From Paramecium tetraurelia (Eukaryota > Ciliophora > Oligohymenophorea > Peniculida > Parameciidae): 64,000 nucleotides of DNA. The notes under the pieces were generated by a model. The model was not told the origin of the DNA and did not search any database. It was given only the letters and a program-made list of their open reading frames with translations. A program made the position numbers and the translations under genes. How positions within the stretch are numbered: the stretch's first letter is position 1; each line of letters starts with the position of its first letter. The DNA is taken from positions 124,001 through 188,000 of the forward strand of contig NW_001799333.1 of NCBI RefSeq assembly GCF_000165425.1, written 5' to 3'. Below are positions 23,190 to 35,649 of this stretch, one piece after another.

Positions 23190-24776
23190 TCATGCAATCG
23201 ATAACATAATTTACAAGAACTCTTCTTGAGTAATTTATCCATCTCCATCTTAATCTAATTGCTTTGATAATTGATCAAGCTTTTCTTTGGGGACTGCCAT
23301 GTCTCTCAATAATTTCTTTACTTCTAATTTGCTTAATTATCCACTATGATCTCTATCGATTTATTGAAATAAAATGAGTAATTTTTCCCTGTTGAAGTAT
23401 TTTTTTTGATCTATAGTTGCCAACACAAACTCTAACATTTAGATATAATTCAATACCTTGGTAATCAATTCTTCCACTGCCATTTTGATCAATTTTCGAG
23501 AATATGGCTTCCACCTCTTAATTAGCTTATTCTGATGAGTACATAGTAGTGTAAACTGTTAAGAGTTCTTGCTTTGTTAGTTACCCATCCTTATTTAAAT
23601 CAAATTTTTGGAATTCTTCCATTAGTTTTTTCTTATCCTGTTCTTACAACATGTTTTCTGCTATATAATTGAGCATAGCATTCTGCATTTATGATTATTA
23701 CTACAATGATAAAGAATCTAAATACTTTGAAGTCTTTCATCTACTTGGAGAGTTGCTTATTAGGCTTGGTCATTATTTTTGCTCTGTTCAGAAATATTGG
23801 ATGATTGATCACTTCTGCTGCGGTCGGACGAACTTGTGGATTGGTACTAAGCATTTTGCTGACTAGTTGTTTCATGTCTGGGTTGATGTTGGTCCACTCT
23901 GAGCCTTCGAAATTGACAATTCCTCTTTGTATTGCCGTTTTTAAGGCCTGGACATCCCTTGATTAAAATGGCATATGAGAGGTCAAAAAGAAGTACAAGA
24001 GACATCCACACGACCAGATGTCGGATTTAAATGATGCGAGGTTTGATTATTTCAAGGCTTCAGGAGATTTAAAGGAGATCTCTTGAATACCTCCATTGGG
24101 TCTCCATTATAGGCAGGTTGATTTAAAGGAACTAGGGATGCCATAGTCTATTAGCTTGATGTTCTACATGTTTTTGTCTGTAAACACAATACTTTCGAGT
24201 TGAATATTACTAAAATGCCACAACTTAACATACCCATGCGCAATCCCTTTATTGTGCAGGAATTGGACTCCTGCCATGATCTAACAGAAGACATCAAACA
24301 TATTGTGTTGTTGTAGTTGGCTGAAATTATCCAAGCGGGATAATAGATTGCCTCCATCACAAAAATCACTCACTAAGTATAATTTATTATCATTGTAATA
24401 GTATGATGATTGGCTGACTAAGTTTAAATGTTTCTTAAATATATGATAAGTCTTACAATTTGCAAGAGTTGGTTCACTATCTTCTCGAACTCCTACTTTT
24501 CAGTAGTAGTGAGATTTAAACAATTATAAACCTTTACTATTCGACTGGCATTATTGCTTTTCGAAACCGCTTTCTTTATGTAATTTCTTCTAGCTATTTT
24601 ATTTCTCAAATGAATAACATACTTATTAACGGGTCCAAGGTGTGGAATATATAATCTGAATCGATTTTTTCAGTTTCTTACATCAGTGAAATCGAGGGAA
24701 TAGCCTCCTTAGAATGAGAGCAAGGAGAGTTTTGTTTGCTATGTGGTTTTTCTGGTTTAGCTGCAGCACAACCCAT
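23190..24776 (-). CDS. CDPK-type protein with degenerate kinase domain
   Basis: 487 aa, introns 24656-24681 (CAG), 24434-24456, 24210-24233, 23701-23725 and 23432-23456. The N-terminus MGCAAAK fits N-myristoylation and palmitoylation. A kinase-like domain spans ~35-315. KKAVSKS is the beta-3 lysine region, LVSDFCDGGNLLSRL the hinge, and SDIWSCGCLLYFFLTSHMPF the conserved helix F. The catalytic loop reads AHGNIQLESI where active kinases have H-R-D-x-K-x-x-N, so the catalytic Asp, Lys and Asn are all replaced. DFG is DYG and APE is SPE. Four EF-hands follow (DLNKDGQL, DQNGSGRI, DRDHSGQL, DQDGDGQI), all with intact calcium ligands. I infer a calcium-sensing pseudokinase or a strongly divergent CDPK. 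The 24-nt intron lies directly in the catalytic loop; without it the loop is even less kinase-like. Confidence 0.88.
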
Positions 24777-25510
24777 CTAAAAATCAAGTAATGATATATT
24801 TTTATTATGTGATAAATTTATTCAAAAACTACCTTAAAAATGACAAAAGTAGCATTAATTAAGAATCAATTATTCCATTGATCTTCAATCTAGTCTGAAA
24901 ATACTATTCATTAGATATTCGATAAAAAAAAAGATCTATATTTATGTTAATTAAGTTTTCTTTTATAGAATACCACATTTTACTTACAATTTCCAAAATT
25001 TTTGCATCATATATTTCCTCCCAAGAACTAGGACTAAATAAATACAAAAATTTATTTGAAAGCCACTAATTAAATTAGTGATTCTATTATTGCAATTATG
25101 TCGTCATTCTATAATCATTAAATTATTAATTAATTATTTTAACAATATTTTTTTTTTCGATCTTACCTAATATAATTGTAAAAGTTTTATTTTCCTTCTG
25201 AATCGTTTATTTCATTTAGGAAATTGTAACCTTAGTAATTTGTCTTTGATTTGATCCATAATATCGTTGATTTGAGTCTAAACTAGAATCAAAATACCTA
25301 AATCAAAAATAGATCAAGGATATAATGTTTAACATTCGACTTCAATGATTAGAATTATAATAAATAATCAATATGGCAACATTATATTGGGTATATAAAT
25401 TTGAATATAGAATTACAAGTAGGTATTGCCATATTGTACCCGAAGGATGATGAAAGGAGTATAATTTTATTTATTAATATTAGCCATTTTATATATTATA
25501 ATATTTGGAG
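24777..25510. other. Intergenic between divergent genes
   Basis: About 730 bp, the longest gene-free stretch in the window. Very AT-rich, TGA frequent in all frames. It should hold the promoters of the divergent CDPK-type and kinesin genes. No further structure was recognised. Confidence 0.5.
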
Positions 25511-28500
25511 ATGAAAGAAGGCTAAAATATAAAAGTTGTTGCTCGGTTGAGACCACTCAATGCTCTTGAAATGCAATAAGGAGGGGAATGTTGTGTTTCA
25601 TATGGTGAAAAACAAATTACTGTTACGGTATGACATTTGAGTCTATCAATTATTTAGGTTGGCTCCAATGATAAATAGGATTTTGCATTTGATCGAATAT
25701 TCGGACCTGATTCAGAATAGGCTGATGTATTCGATGAAGTAGGGAGACCGATTTTAGACAGCGTGATGAATGGTTATAATGGAACCATTTTTGCGTATGG
25801 TTAAACTTCATCAGGCAAAACATTTACAATGGAAGTACTATGCAGAGTGAAAATATATAGGGCCCAGATAATCCTAACGAAAGGACTAAAGGATTGATAC
25901 CAAGAGTCATGACTGAATTATTTGATGTTGTGCATAGCAAATCAGAGGAATTAATATATATTGTGAAGGTTTCTTTTTTGGAAATTTACAATGAGAAAAT
26001 CATGGATTTATTAGACACTAATAAAACTAACCTAAAAATAAAAGAAGATAGACTTCGGGGCATTTTTGTATAGAATCTCACAGAAATTAAAGTTGAATCC
26101 CCAGAAGAAATGAAATAGGTGATGATGACTGGGTCAAATAATAGAACAATAGCGGCCACTAGAATGAATGAAAGATCATCTAGATCTCATTCCTTATTTT
26201 AAATTTAGGTTAGTGAAAAAAATTTGAAAACAGATTCCAGTAAACTAAGCAAATTGTACTTTGTGGATTTGGCAGGATCAGAAAAAATATCAAAAACTAA
26301 TGTTTCTGGTCAACAACTAGAAGAAGCTAAGAATATTAATAAATCATTAACTTGTTTAGGCATGGTCATTAATGCCTTAACTTCTGATAAAAAAGAACAC
26401 ATCCCTTATAGAGACTCTAAATTAACTAGAATATTGAGTGAATCTCTTGGAGGAAATGCTAAAACTACCTTAGTAGTTGCTTGTTCGATGTGTTCATACA
26501 ACGATAAAGAGACAATAAGTACTTTAAGATTTGGAGCAAGAGCCAAAGCCATAAAAAATAAGCCCACTATCAATGCTGAGAAAAGTGCTAAAGAATTACA
26601 AGCCTTACTAGATATTGCTGAATAAAAGATACTAGAGTAGGATGAAATAATTAATAAATTAATGGAAAAAGTAGAGAACGGCACTTCAGTCTCAATGGAT
26701 AAAGGAAACTCAAACTCAAATTTGGGACCGTAACAAAATGCCGCATAATCTAAATAACACTCATCTCTATAATTATTAAAAGAACATAAATTAGTTGTCA
26801 ATTTGCAAGAAGAATTGGAGTTTCAAAAAACAGAAATGGCTGCTCTTTAGATAAATTATTAGAGTAGGATTGATGAATTATAAGAGAAACTTTTAAAATA
26901 GAAATTCAATGAAGAACATACCAAATAATAACTATCTGAATGCTTAAAAAATAATTAAAAATTCATTTTTGAAAATGAATAATTGAAAACTCAAATCTTA
27001 GAGAATGATTAGAAACTATTTGATTTTCGTAGGGCTCTGTCTTCAACAAAGTAAGACTTAGACTTCTTCCTTGCCAATCTGAATTTAAAGAACCAATTCA
27101 ATTAATGTCCTTCTGATTCTGAATCAACAAAAGACATTTTCATGACTGAATAATATGACAAGGAAATTGAAGAGAGAACCTTTTAGAGCATAGTTAATTT
27201 TTCAGAGACCCTTACAAAATTAGATACCATTCTATTGAAAGATTTTACTTAGGAATAAGTCATCACTCAAATTATAAATCCATAATTTAAGAAAAAGAAT
27301 GTATCCTTTTAAATGGATTCTTAACCGCCCTCACCAAAATCTAATAAATTATTGGATATTGATAATTACTCTTTTTAAACAGATGAAGATGAATTAAACA
27401 TAAAATTTGATGAAAATGAATAAACTTTAATAAAATCCACCTAAGAGAATGAAGAAATCTCGGATGTTGAAAAATTATTAGCCATGTTAGGTGATAAAAT
27501 GGAGGATTCACATGTATTACTACAAATTCAGGAAGTTTTCTCGAAATTGAGGAGATAACTTTAAGTGGAATAAGAGAAGGTCTAAGAAATATATTAAATC
27601 ATGGTTACCATTAAGGATTAGTTTTCCATGTATCAAATTAAGGAAAGAGAAAAAATGTAAAAATTGAAACTATCATACAATTAAAAGAAGAGTGAAATGA
27701 GTTAATCGAAGCATAGCCTTTAAAAACAATTAGTAAATATATTTGATCAATTATTTCTTAGGAAGATTTAACAGTGGAATTCCAGAAATATAAGCATGAA
27801 ACAGAAAAATAATAATAATTTCTTACTTAAATCAATCAGCAATTGATGTTTACTTTAGAGACCCAAAAATCTTAGTATTATATCATTCTTATTTTTTATA
27901 TTGCAATAACAGGAAAGTTCAGCCTTTAATCCTCTCTCCAGAGAATATCAACTTGAATGTACTGTCAAATAGCTCATGCAGGAAAGAAATGATATGCATA
28001 ACTCGCTATTATAAACTAGATAATAATTGGAAAATGCAATAAAATTAAAAAATTCCTAAGCAGAAGAAATTATTAAATTACAAAAGAAAATCGATACAAT
28101 AGAATTGTAATTGTAACATAAGAAGCTCTAGGAATAAGATCTAATTCGACGGCAATTCCAAAGGAGATTCAGTAGAGATACTAAAAAAACCGCCTCAGAG
28201 ACTCAAGGATGGAGTTTCGACTAAATTATTAAAGATGATCATGCAAGGAACATTGCAAGATTAGAAACAGTTTTAGGATATTCTTGTTTAGAAACAATCT
28301 AAACAGGAGCCTGTGTAGGAAAAGCCGATCTAATAATCAATGAGTTTCAGGTAAGATTCATTATATTATACAGAAAATATATAACTTAGGCAGCGAGTAA
28401 TAAGGAAATTAATAGGAGTATGATGATCTCAGTCCAGTCATTGGTACACGCACCATAATTTCAAAAGAAGTTGGAGAATGCAAAGGATAAAATCCAGAGA

Positions 28501-28655
28501 TATTCGAATAATATCCATCATAGCCAGATTAAATAAGCATAGCATTAGACGTAATAATGTCAGTCAATAAACATAGGAATTTCACGAACAACTTGTCGAT
28601 GACATTGGAACGACCCCCTTTAGAAGAATTCTAAGAAAGTTACTATCCTGAATGA
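25511..28655 (+). CDS. N-terminal-motor kinesin
   Basis: The motor domain fills residues 1-~345: P-loop GQTSSGKT at 87-94, switch I NERSSRSH, switch II DLAGSEK, and the neck-side sequence YRDSKLTRILSESLGGNAKT. The head ends RAKAIKNKPTINAEKSAKEL, like protist and fungal kinesin-1 heads. The rest is coiled coil with a proline-rich tail ending LERPPLEEFQESYYPE. It should walk on microtubules toward plus ends using ATP. Introns 25628-25657, 25835-25860 and 27733-27761 are secure. In the tail (about 27850-28410) the splicing is uncertain. One consistent set removes 28, 34 and 19 nt and gives ~992 aa; another uses a single 23-nt intron near 28350. A frame break near 27900 could also be an indel. 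Confidence 0.88.
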
Positions 28656-28811
28656 ATAATTATAAATTCATCATTATTGTTTTTATATTTTTGAGTTTGT
28701 TCAAAAATACTATAGTTTATAAATTACTAGATTTTAAATATAAAATTAAAAAATATATATTTTTCCTGTTTAAAAATGATTAATGTTGTTTATTTATTAT
28801 TAGATATAGCT

Positions 28812-29140
28812 TCAGAAGCCTAAAAAATAATCGGTATCAACTCCCCAAATGGGTTATCTAGATTTTTAGCAGCTGTTGTTGTTGCTAGACGAAATTTCAG
28901 TTGATGCCTTACTCATAGGTGAAGTGCTTGAATTTTTATTTTCTAATTGTAGACTTAAAATATACTTATTCTTTTAGCACTAGAAGCTCTTTTGTATAGT
29001 TGACGGAGCATTTTATCGCATTTTGGATTTTCAGAATCATTTAAGATATCTTTGATTTTCACAAACGAAGTTAGATCATGAGATTTGTAGCTTATCAACA
29101 GATCAGGATTAAGGAGATTTTTTCGATACCAGTTATCCAT
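28812..29140 (-). CDS. Small basic protein, 101 aa, unknown
   Basis: ATG at 29140, intron 28943-28965 (23 nt, TAG), TGA at 28812-28814. The N-terminal two thirds form a helix-rich basic unit (MDNWYRKNLLNPDLLISY, then MLRQLYKRASSAKRI). A Ser/Asn-rich linker with a run of Asn follows, then a short end PIWGVDTDYFLGF. No domain is recognised. The spliced frame removes a premature TGA, which supports the intron. It is divergent from the broken gene that starts just to the right. Confidence 0.6.
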
Positions 29141-29148
29141 TTCAACAC

Positions 29149-29658
29149 AAGAAAACGGACCTAAAAATTTTAGATAAGGTCAGACCTTACCTTAAACATT
29201 ATTACTATTGTCCAAGTAATACCAATATCGACTTGTTAAAGATTGAAAGTGAGAGTATTTTGAAAATGAAAATGGACTCATGTTGGCTTTTTGAACTGGC
29301 CACTCTATTTAAAAAATTAGAAGATTATTACTTTAAGGAAAAAATGTTCTGATCTTTCCCTTGGAACTTTTAGATTATACTGATCTTAATTATTGGGCTG
29401 ACACCTAGGGAGTATTACTTTAACTTATAGCTGACATAAATATCAAACCATTCTCAAAATCTAAGGTCAGTTTTATATAAAAAAATACTTTCAGGAGATT
29501 CATTTGTTAGAGGATTTTGTTATTAAGCAGTAAAAAAAGCAGTGAAGTTATCAAGTAAAGTTTTTGGAATTGAGCATTATATATTTTCATATCCAAGTAG
29601 TTCTAAAGTCTCTTTCTTAAAATTCATTAATTAATATATGAGATTATATTTATATTGA
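29149..29658 (+). CDS. Unknown gene with one frame break, start unresolved
   Basis: Coding sense begins at about 29149 (KTDLKILDKVRPYLKHYYY) without an in-frame ATG until 29266. It runs to TGA at about 29350, then continues one frame over (NVLIFPLELLDYTDLNYWAD). The break is at a run of six A (29340-29347); a seventh A would join the frames. Introns 29466-29494 (29 nt, CAG) and 29530-29555 (26 nt, AAG) then lead to the end FGIEHYIFSYPSSSKVSFLK and TGA 29656-29658. Family not recognised. Either an assembly indel or a recent pseudogene. A 5' exon may exist, but it would overlap the divergent gene. Confidence 0.45.
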
Positions 29659-29838
29659 GAATTGGCTTTATAACATCATTTGATAATTTTAATTTTTAAT
29701 ATCATCATCTGTATAACAAGATTACTCAGAAAAGGAATAATTTAAATTCTTGTTCTCTTCTGTTTAATTTGATTATATTTTATCCAAATTGGAGGAATTT
29801 ATTTTAATTGCAAAAATTAAAATTTATATTAATTATAT

Positions 29839-30679
29839 ATGCTTGAAGTTTCATCAGCTGAGATTATTTTCGACTTAAAAAACGACACTTATATTCCTTA
29901 CAACTTAAGTCTAAAAAATGTCACATCCTATTACTTGGCATATAAAGTTAGAGAAAAATATATTTGATAGATTAAATCCACAAAACCAGAACTATTTTCT
30001 GTTAAACAAAGTAGAGGATTGATTTCACCACAGTAATCAGAAATCGTAGAATTTAGTACAACAGACAGAGCTAAAGTACATTATAAATATGAATATAGGA
30101 AGAATTTAGATCCCAAACATATCGTGAATCAGAAATTCTAAATATATGCAATTAATGTTTAAGAAAAGAAATCAGTAAAATCAATCATATAGTTAGATTG
30201 CTGAAATTGACAACCTCTTCCAAACTCAAACTTGTTTTAGTATTAGATTGTTTACAAGTATAATGAAGGAAGAATTTGGCAAAAAAGTTCAAATTTTAGG
30301 AAACAACTTGGCATCCAGTCATGCATCTGTTCTAGTATACCAATTATTTAAAATCTTATTAGTCAAATAGCAGATCAGAGTCTTAAGCGACTATGCAGTC
30401 AATGATTTAACCAACTCCATTAACTAATTAAGTGTAATGTGTTTAAAAACTCAAACAAATTGAATTGGAACTAGTAATTATTTCATTTATAACATAAAAA
30501 GGCAGAAGAAAAACGAAAGAGAGAATAACTTTATAATACTATTGAAATTTAAAAATTAAAGAAAGGTTTATTTATCTATTATATTAATAGGATCCTCATT
30601 TATCAAATTTATTCTGCCCATTATTTTAGGAATTCTATTATCCAATGTTTACTAAATGAGTCTTAAATATTATGAATGA
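29839..30679 (+). CDS. VAP-type MSP-domain membrane protein
   Basis: 240 aa, introns 29947-29970, 30175-30196, 30250-30268 (19 nt, AAG), 30474-30501 (AAG) and 30566-30590. Residues 1-~110 are a major-sperm-protein domain: EIIFDLKND, then NLSLKNVTSYYLAYKIKSTK (the usual place for the FFAT-binding lysine and threonine residues), then GLISPQQSEIVEF and QKFQIYAI. A Gln-rich linker, a short coiled coil (LELAEEKRKREQLYN) and one C-terminal membrane helix (FIKFILPIILGILLSNVY) complete the VAP layout. VAPs anchor lipid-transfer and traffic proteins at the ER. Five introns in under 850 bp are all needed to keep frame; the 19-nt intron is the least certain. Confidence 0.82.
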
Positions 30680-30827
30680 GGTTAAGATATAAGTTTTTTG
30701 ATGAATATGCAAAAAAATATATTATTTACAGTTTCTTATGGTAATATTTTATTAATCTAAAATTAAAAAAAGAATATAAGATATATATTGTTAACTATAA
30801 AATATTTCAAAATCTAGCATTAAAAGT

Positions 30828-31472
30828 TCATTTTAATTATTCATATTCCATTTAATCTTTAAGTTTAGCTATTTCACTATGTAATTTTGAAAACTATTAA
30901 TTTAGAACAATTGCATCATTAAGGACATAGAGATAAGGCTTATTTGATAATTAGATATCTGAATTCCCTTAGATTAATTCTGCTCCTTCTTCATAACTTA
31001 TACATTGATATGCTACATGAACACCACATTCTTCACAACACCACCGGTATTATTTTTCTACACCTTAAAATCATAAGATGAATAAATATACAATTCGAAC
31101 GCTTTATATATTTTATCCCTTCCTGTTTTAGAAATAGCCTTATAAAAATTTGTTTTAAATTGATTGCAATGCTATTATCTGATCTTCTCGTCGGAAGGGT
31201 GTCTAATCCTATGTTTGCTCCTATTGCCTTCTTTCCACAGAGAGAGCAGAAATAAATTTTGATATTTTCTGATTTCAATGTAGTTTCATTTAAAGTTCTT
31301 AATTTCACTACCGTTTATAAATCGACATCTCTGTTATAGATGGCAGATTTTAAGTTTTTTAGAGAGGCTAAGGTGACCTAGATTAAATTAGATTTATAGA
31401 GTATACTGGATTTTTGTCTTATGCTTTGTCAAGTTCTTTTAATTATTCTAAAATTTTTTCTTCGTCTTGCAT
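30828..31472 (-). CDS. STEEP1: STEEP1-like (UPF0428) protein
   Basis: 195 aa, introns 31378-31406 (TAG) and 31064-31091 (AAG). The core matches the CXorf56/STEEP1 family: YFCSLCGKKA, then the LDTLPTRRSDNSIAI block, YIKR, and VEKQYRWCCEECGVHVAYQC. CxxC plus CCEEC would make a zinc-binding pair. The C-terminal ~50 residues are helical (LHSEIAKLKDQMEYEQLK). In animals STEEP1 helps STING leave the ER; a protist homologue presumably has an older, general role. The second intron separates YIKRSN from VEKQYR and is required to recover the conserved second cysteine pair. Confidence 0.8.
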
Positions 31473-31532
31473 TAATTTTAAATAAATAATACATATATAA
31501 AACAGTTAACCTTAAAATTAAATTTAAAAATA

Positions 31533-32457
31533 ATGTTCAAAAGTGCTACTGCGACTAAGAAACACGATGAATCGGACTATTCAAATGTATAGAGTTGATT
31601 ATAATTTGATAGAGAAATGTATCACCTAGTTAAAATCAAGATCGTATCAATGAATTAAACAGAGTATTGCAAGGACTATCCACAAATGTAAAGGATGACA
31701 AAGTAGTTTTTATTCTTAATAAATATAGAGCAGGAGAGATTTGTATTTTCAAAAAATTAAAATACTTGAGGAGAGGATTCAAAAAGGAGAAATTAATGAT
31801 AATTAAAAATTCAGGGTATTCCTTTATTTGTAATTTCTTAGTTGCTCTATGAACAATATGAGAAGTTGGAAGAAACCTTATACAGCGAAAGAGATTAAAG
31901 ATAGGTAAGATAGACTTTAATTGTAGTTAATATGTGAAAAAAGTTTGAAATCATTAACTTTAATTGAGAAAAACTTTTCATTATCCTTGAATGAAGAATA
32001 TTCCAGTAGGAAAGTGAATGAATAAGAGATTTTTGCTGAAATTGATGACAAAATATAAGCAATGAAGGGAGAATTAAAAAAAGACAATGTCTAAAGAACT
32101 GAATATGAGGAGAAGCAAATTGAAAACATTGAAAAAGAACTTGAAGAATTAAGATACTATTTCGAATAAGAAAAATAGATCAGAGATCAAAATGCTGAGA
32201 AATTAATAAGAGGATTTGGAGAAGAGATCTTAAGATTGTAAGAATAGTTGAGTGAGGAGAAAAGAATCTCAGAAGAGTCATACGAAACAACTATTAGATT
32301 ATTATAAGATTTAGATTAATCTATTTAAAATGATTTAGAAGTAAAATATTATTCTAATTTTTAGTAAGAGTAATTTTTAAGAGAGAAACAAGAGAAATCA
32401 TTGTTAAAATTATTGGAATCAACATGCTAAAAGATTGAATAATCTTTATTATCATGA
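31533..32457 (+). CDS. SF-assemblin / beta-giardin family protein
   Basis: 266 aa, introns 31587-31612, 31703-31728, 31816-31841, 31905-31926 and 32341-32364 (all TAG; the last is a multiple of three and is inferred from the family match). After a short Ser-rich head the protein is one long coiled coil with the segmental pattern of striated-fibre assemblins: LYEQYEKLEETLYSERDQRQ, later LRYYFEQEKQIRDQNAEKL, and near the end LLKLLESTCQKIEQSLLS, similar to the LE-x-T-C-x-+-I-E end of the family. SF-assemblins build the striated rootlets attached to basal bodies. Paramecium has many paralogues, so this is one member of a large set. Confidence 0.8.
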
Positions 32458-32500
32458 TATATAAATTTATTTATTCATATTAATTAATTAGAATAAAAAA

Positions 32501-35023
32501 ATGGGAAATTAGATCAATGTAAAGGCAAAATTTGTAAATCTATTGAAATAGGAGGATGAAAATGCTTTGGCAGAAGAATTAAAATCAATTTTGCTCCTTG
32601 ACATCTCTTAAGAAGATTATCTTAACGCCTTTTATCCTTCTGACATTCGGGATATATTAAAATAATCGCCAAAAAGGATATCGGGAATAATCCACTATCT
32701 GCATCACTTCCTTTGCGATTCATAAACTGATTTAGCATCTCATGTTCAATATAGATAATGGAAGAACAGTTTAAGAATATTAACTTCAATAATTCCAGTT
32801 TTATACGAAGAATAATTTAAAGAACAAATGAAAGAGATGCTCTGGAACACTAAAATCCCTAAACCCAACGAGGAAATTTAAGAGCGAGACCCTCCACTCA
32901 TAATTTCACTACTTTAGAGACTCTTTTAAATGTGCTTCCATTTTGGATTTACAATAGATTCTTTAGAATATAATGTAATTATACTTACTAATCTTAAAAG
33001 GAATCAGTTGTAAAGAATGATACTCTATTATAATAATTTGCATAATATTATCAAAATGTATGGAATTCTTATAAATTGCAAGTTGGTTATATATGGAAGG
33101 GTTTTAATCCTTAGTGTAAGTACCCAAATGATATAGCAAAATATTTCGAAAATCGCTATCTCGTTTTATCTTGTATATTTGCATTGGTTAGTTCAACATT
33201 ATTTTCATCATAACTATTTTTTGAACAAGAAATTCAACTATTAAATGAAGATAATAAGTAGGAAAATTAAGAAAAAGTGAATCAACCTCCTGAATAAGAA
33301 ATAGATGAATAATTTTAAGAGCAATAAATATAAGAATAATAAAACTAAAATAATAATCATAATAATTAACCAAAAACTCAAAAATTTTTAGTTTAAACAC
33401 CAAATGCTGCTTTGTTCATATTACAAAAAGTTCAATTTTTCCCAGAATTATTTGTATCTATAATTGGCTTTTCAATATTCCCAACTGAGAGAATCAAGTA
33501 ATTTCTCAGGGGCCTTGTCAATTTACCTAATTAAATTGAAGATAATCTTTAAAATGTATGCTTAAAACTATTAACTCTTATAATAGGTGGATAGGGTATT
33601 TGACATTAATAAATAATAGGCTTTGTATAAAAGGAGGTTCTGCCCCTTGAAAAAGAGTTCGAAGAAATGATCAGAGCGAAAGAGCACTTTCAACTATTCA
33701 ACATTCCCTTCCCATAATTTATTAATTTACCTTAACAAATATAGGAAGGAATAATAGTTTAATTAACCTAAAAATTTTATTCTTATTACAAATCTTAATA
33801 GTAATTTATAAGAGGAACCTTTGAAAAACATTTATCCAACTTTGAAAGCTGTTTCATTTAGTTGAGTTATTTATCTGCAAAGTCTATACATAATGGTATT
33901 TGTTCACCTTATATTAATAGTCCCAAATATAATGGTTGTTTTTTTATTGTCTTACTTCAACCAAAACAAATATATTAAAAAAGTTTCATTAAGGATTCTC
34001 AAACTGCTAAGTGCGTAACCACAATTAAATAAATAATTATGTGCTAGTTAAGAGTTTACTTTGACTTTTACAGATGCTCCTATTATAATTGGTTCTTGGG
34101 GTGACTTATTGATTACAGCACTCTGTGATACAATCTAGAAGGATTTCTATTCGATTAAGGAGAGCAAACTATTAGAAATATCTCAAATAATATTCAATGT
34201 TTCAGCAGAGATTGGTAATCTGAATAGAGAAAGTTGTGAGATGATTTGTAACTTAATTAAAAAGTTGGCAAACTATGATTTTATATTAAAATCCCCAAAC
34301 GTATTAATTAGTGTATAGAATTTGATTGGAGCAGTCTCTCAAATAGTTTACTTTTTCCCTGATGACAATTTTAATCTTATATGTAATGTAATAAAGATTA
34401 AGGATAGTATCAAATTCATTCATTAATTATAAATCACTTAAAAGAAGCTTTAATTCTGGTGGGGTAAGTACGCTCCTCATAATCCAATTGTTAATTAGAG
34501 TTTTATTAAGAGCTAGCAGTTTTAAAATGATGTTCACGATATTAGAGAATCCTAAGTAAGATCAATCACTCAATAGTAACAAGCTACAACTCAAAAGAAA
34601 TAATCAAAGTAATTTTAGTAAGAGGAGATCTAAAGCTTATAACAATTAGAATAAATTCAATCAGATAGAACTTAAAGGCCTTCTGCTGAATAAACTAAAT
34701 ATTTTGAGTTATGGAAAAACTTCAACTAGGATTAATTGAAATAGTTTGTTCCTTTGGCTAGTTTGGCGAAATTGCTGGAAAAGTTATTTGAATTATGTGT
34801 GGATCCTACTGATGAAGCACTATTAAAAGGAGTATGTGAATCACATGATCTGAGATCTTTGATGATTAAATAACTTAGCTTTAAAATAACTGTTGACAAA
34901 TTTAAGATATTCAAAATGTTAACAAAATAAATTTGGTCAAATTGCCTGAGGAATTCTGACAAATTTCCATATTTTGAAAAGTCTTAATGTCCATGCTTTT
35001 AACTATCGTACGTGGAGAAATGA
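32501..35023 (+). CDS. HID1: HID1 family protein
   Basis: 815 aa, introns 32975-33000 (AAG), 33596-33619 and 33896-33920. It begins MGNQINV, matching the myristoylated MG start of HID1, and runs to the right length (788 aa in human). Conserved blocks include YIWKGFNP, TDAPIIIGSWGDLLITALCD, QFWWGKYAPHNPIVN and the final helical region LASLAKLLEKLFELCVD. HID1 is a peripheral Golgi protein needed for dense-core granule and lysosome-related secretion. That fits a cell whose trichocysts are dense-core granules. A long Gln/Asn-rich insert at about residues 240-285 is a lineage-specific expansion. Confidence 0.85.
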
Positions 35024-35100
35024 TATATAAAGTTAAAAGTTAATCATTTATTTTGTTAATTTAAATTCAGGTTTTGACTTTTATAATAAATTAAATATTA

Positions 35101-35508
35101 ATGAAAAGATAAAAATAATTTGAATTCAGCCTCACCGAAAAAATTATTTAATAGCGTAAACCCTTGAGAATGAGCCCAAGTTTTCGTATCAAATATTACA
35201 GCCCGACAAAAGTTTAAAAGATGAAATTCGACTATTAAAAGGATATAAGACAATATAAGAGTCATTGTTTTGACCAGTTTATCGATAATTATCATATCCC
35301 TACCATCCACACTTAAAGAGCGTAAGTTTGATAACATTATTACATAAGAGCAAGTTAAAAAAGAACCTGCATGTACTCAAGATAACAAACACCTAGCAAT
35401 TCTTAAGTCAATCACAATAATTCTGAAATCTAGCACAATAAATACTTAGAGTTTTCCAAATTAACAAGACAGAAAAGACAAATCAAAATTATTCATCTAT
35501 TGTAATGA
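35101..35508 (+). CDS. Small basic protein, 126 aa, unknown
   Basis: ATG at 35101, intron 35322-35348 (27 nt, AAG), TGA at 35506-35508. Lys/Arg/Gln-rich throughout, with RPLR... replaced here by RKPLRMSPSFRIKYYSPTK early on, then KDIRQYKSHCFDQFIDNYHI, and a Ser/Asn-rich tail ending KLTRQKRQIKIIHLLQ. The two SP motifs could be proline-directed phosphosites. No domain is recognised. The intron removes an early TGA and keeps the compositional character on both sides, which supports the model. Confidence 0.6.
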
Positions 35509-35649
35509 ATGATATTTAGGCTTTCTAAATTAAATATGAACTAAAACGATATAGTAACATTAACTTAGGAAAAAGTTTAGTAAAGTGTTACCACTCTTAA
35601 TATTTCATTTAATTTAATCATTTATTAAATTATTTTATTTTATAATCTA

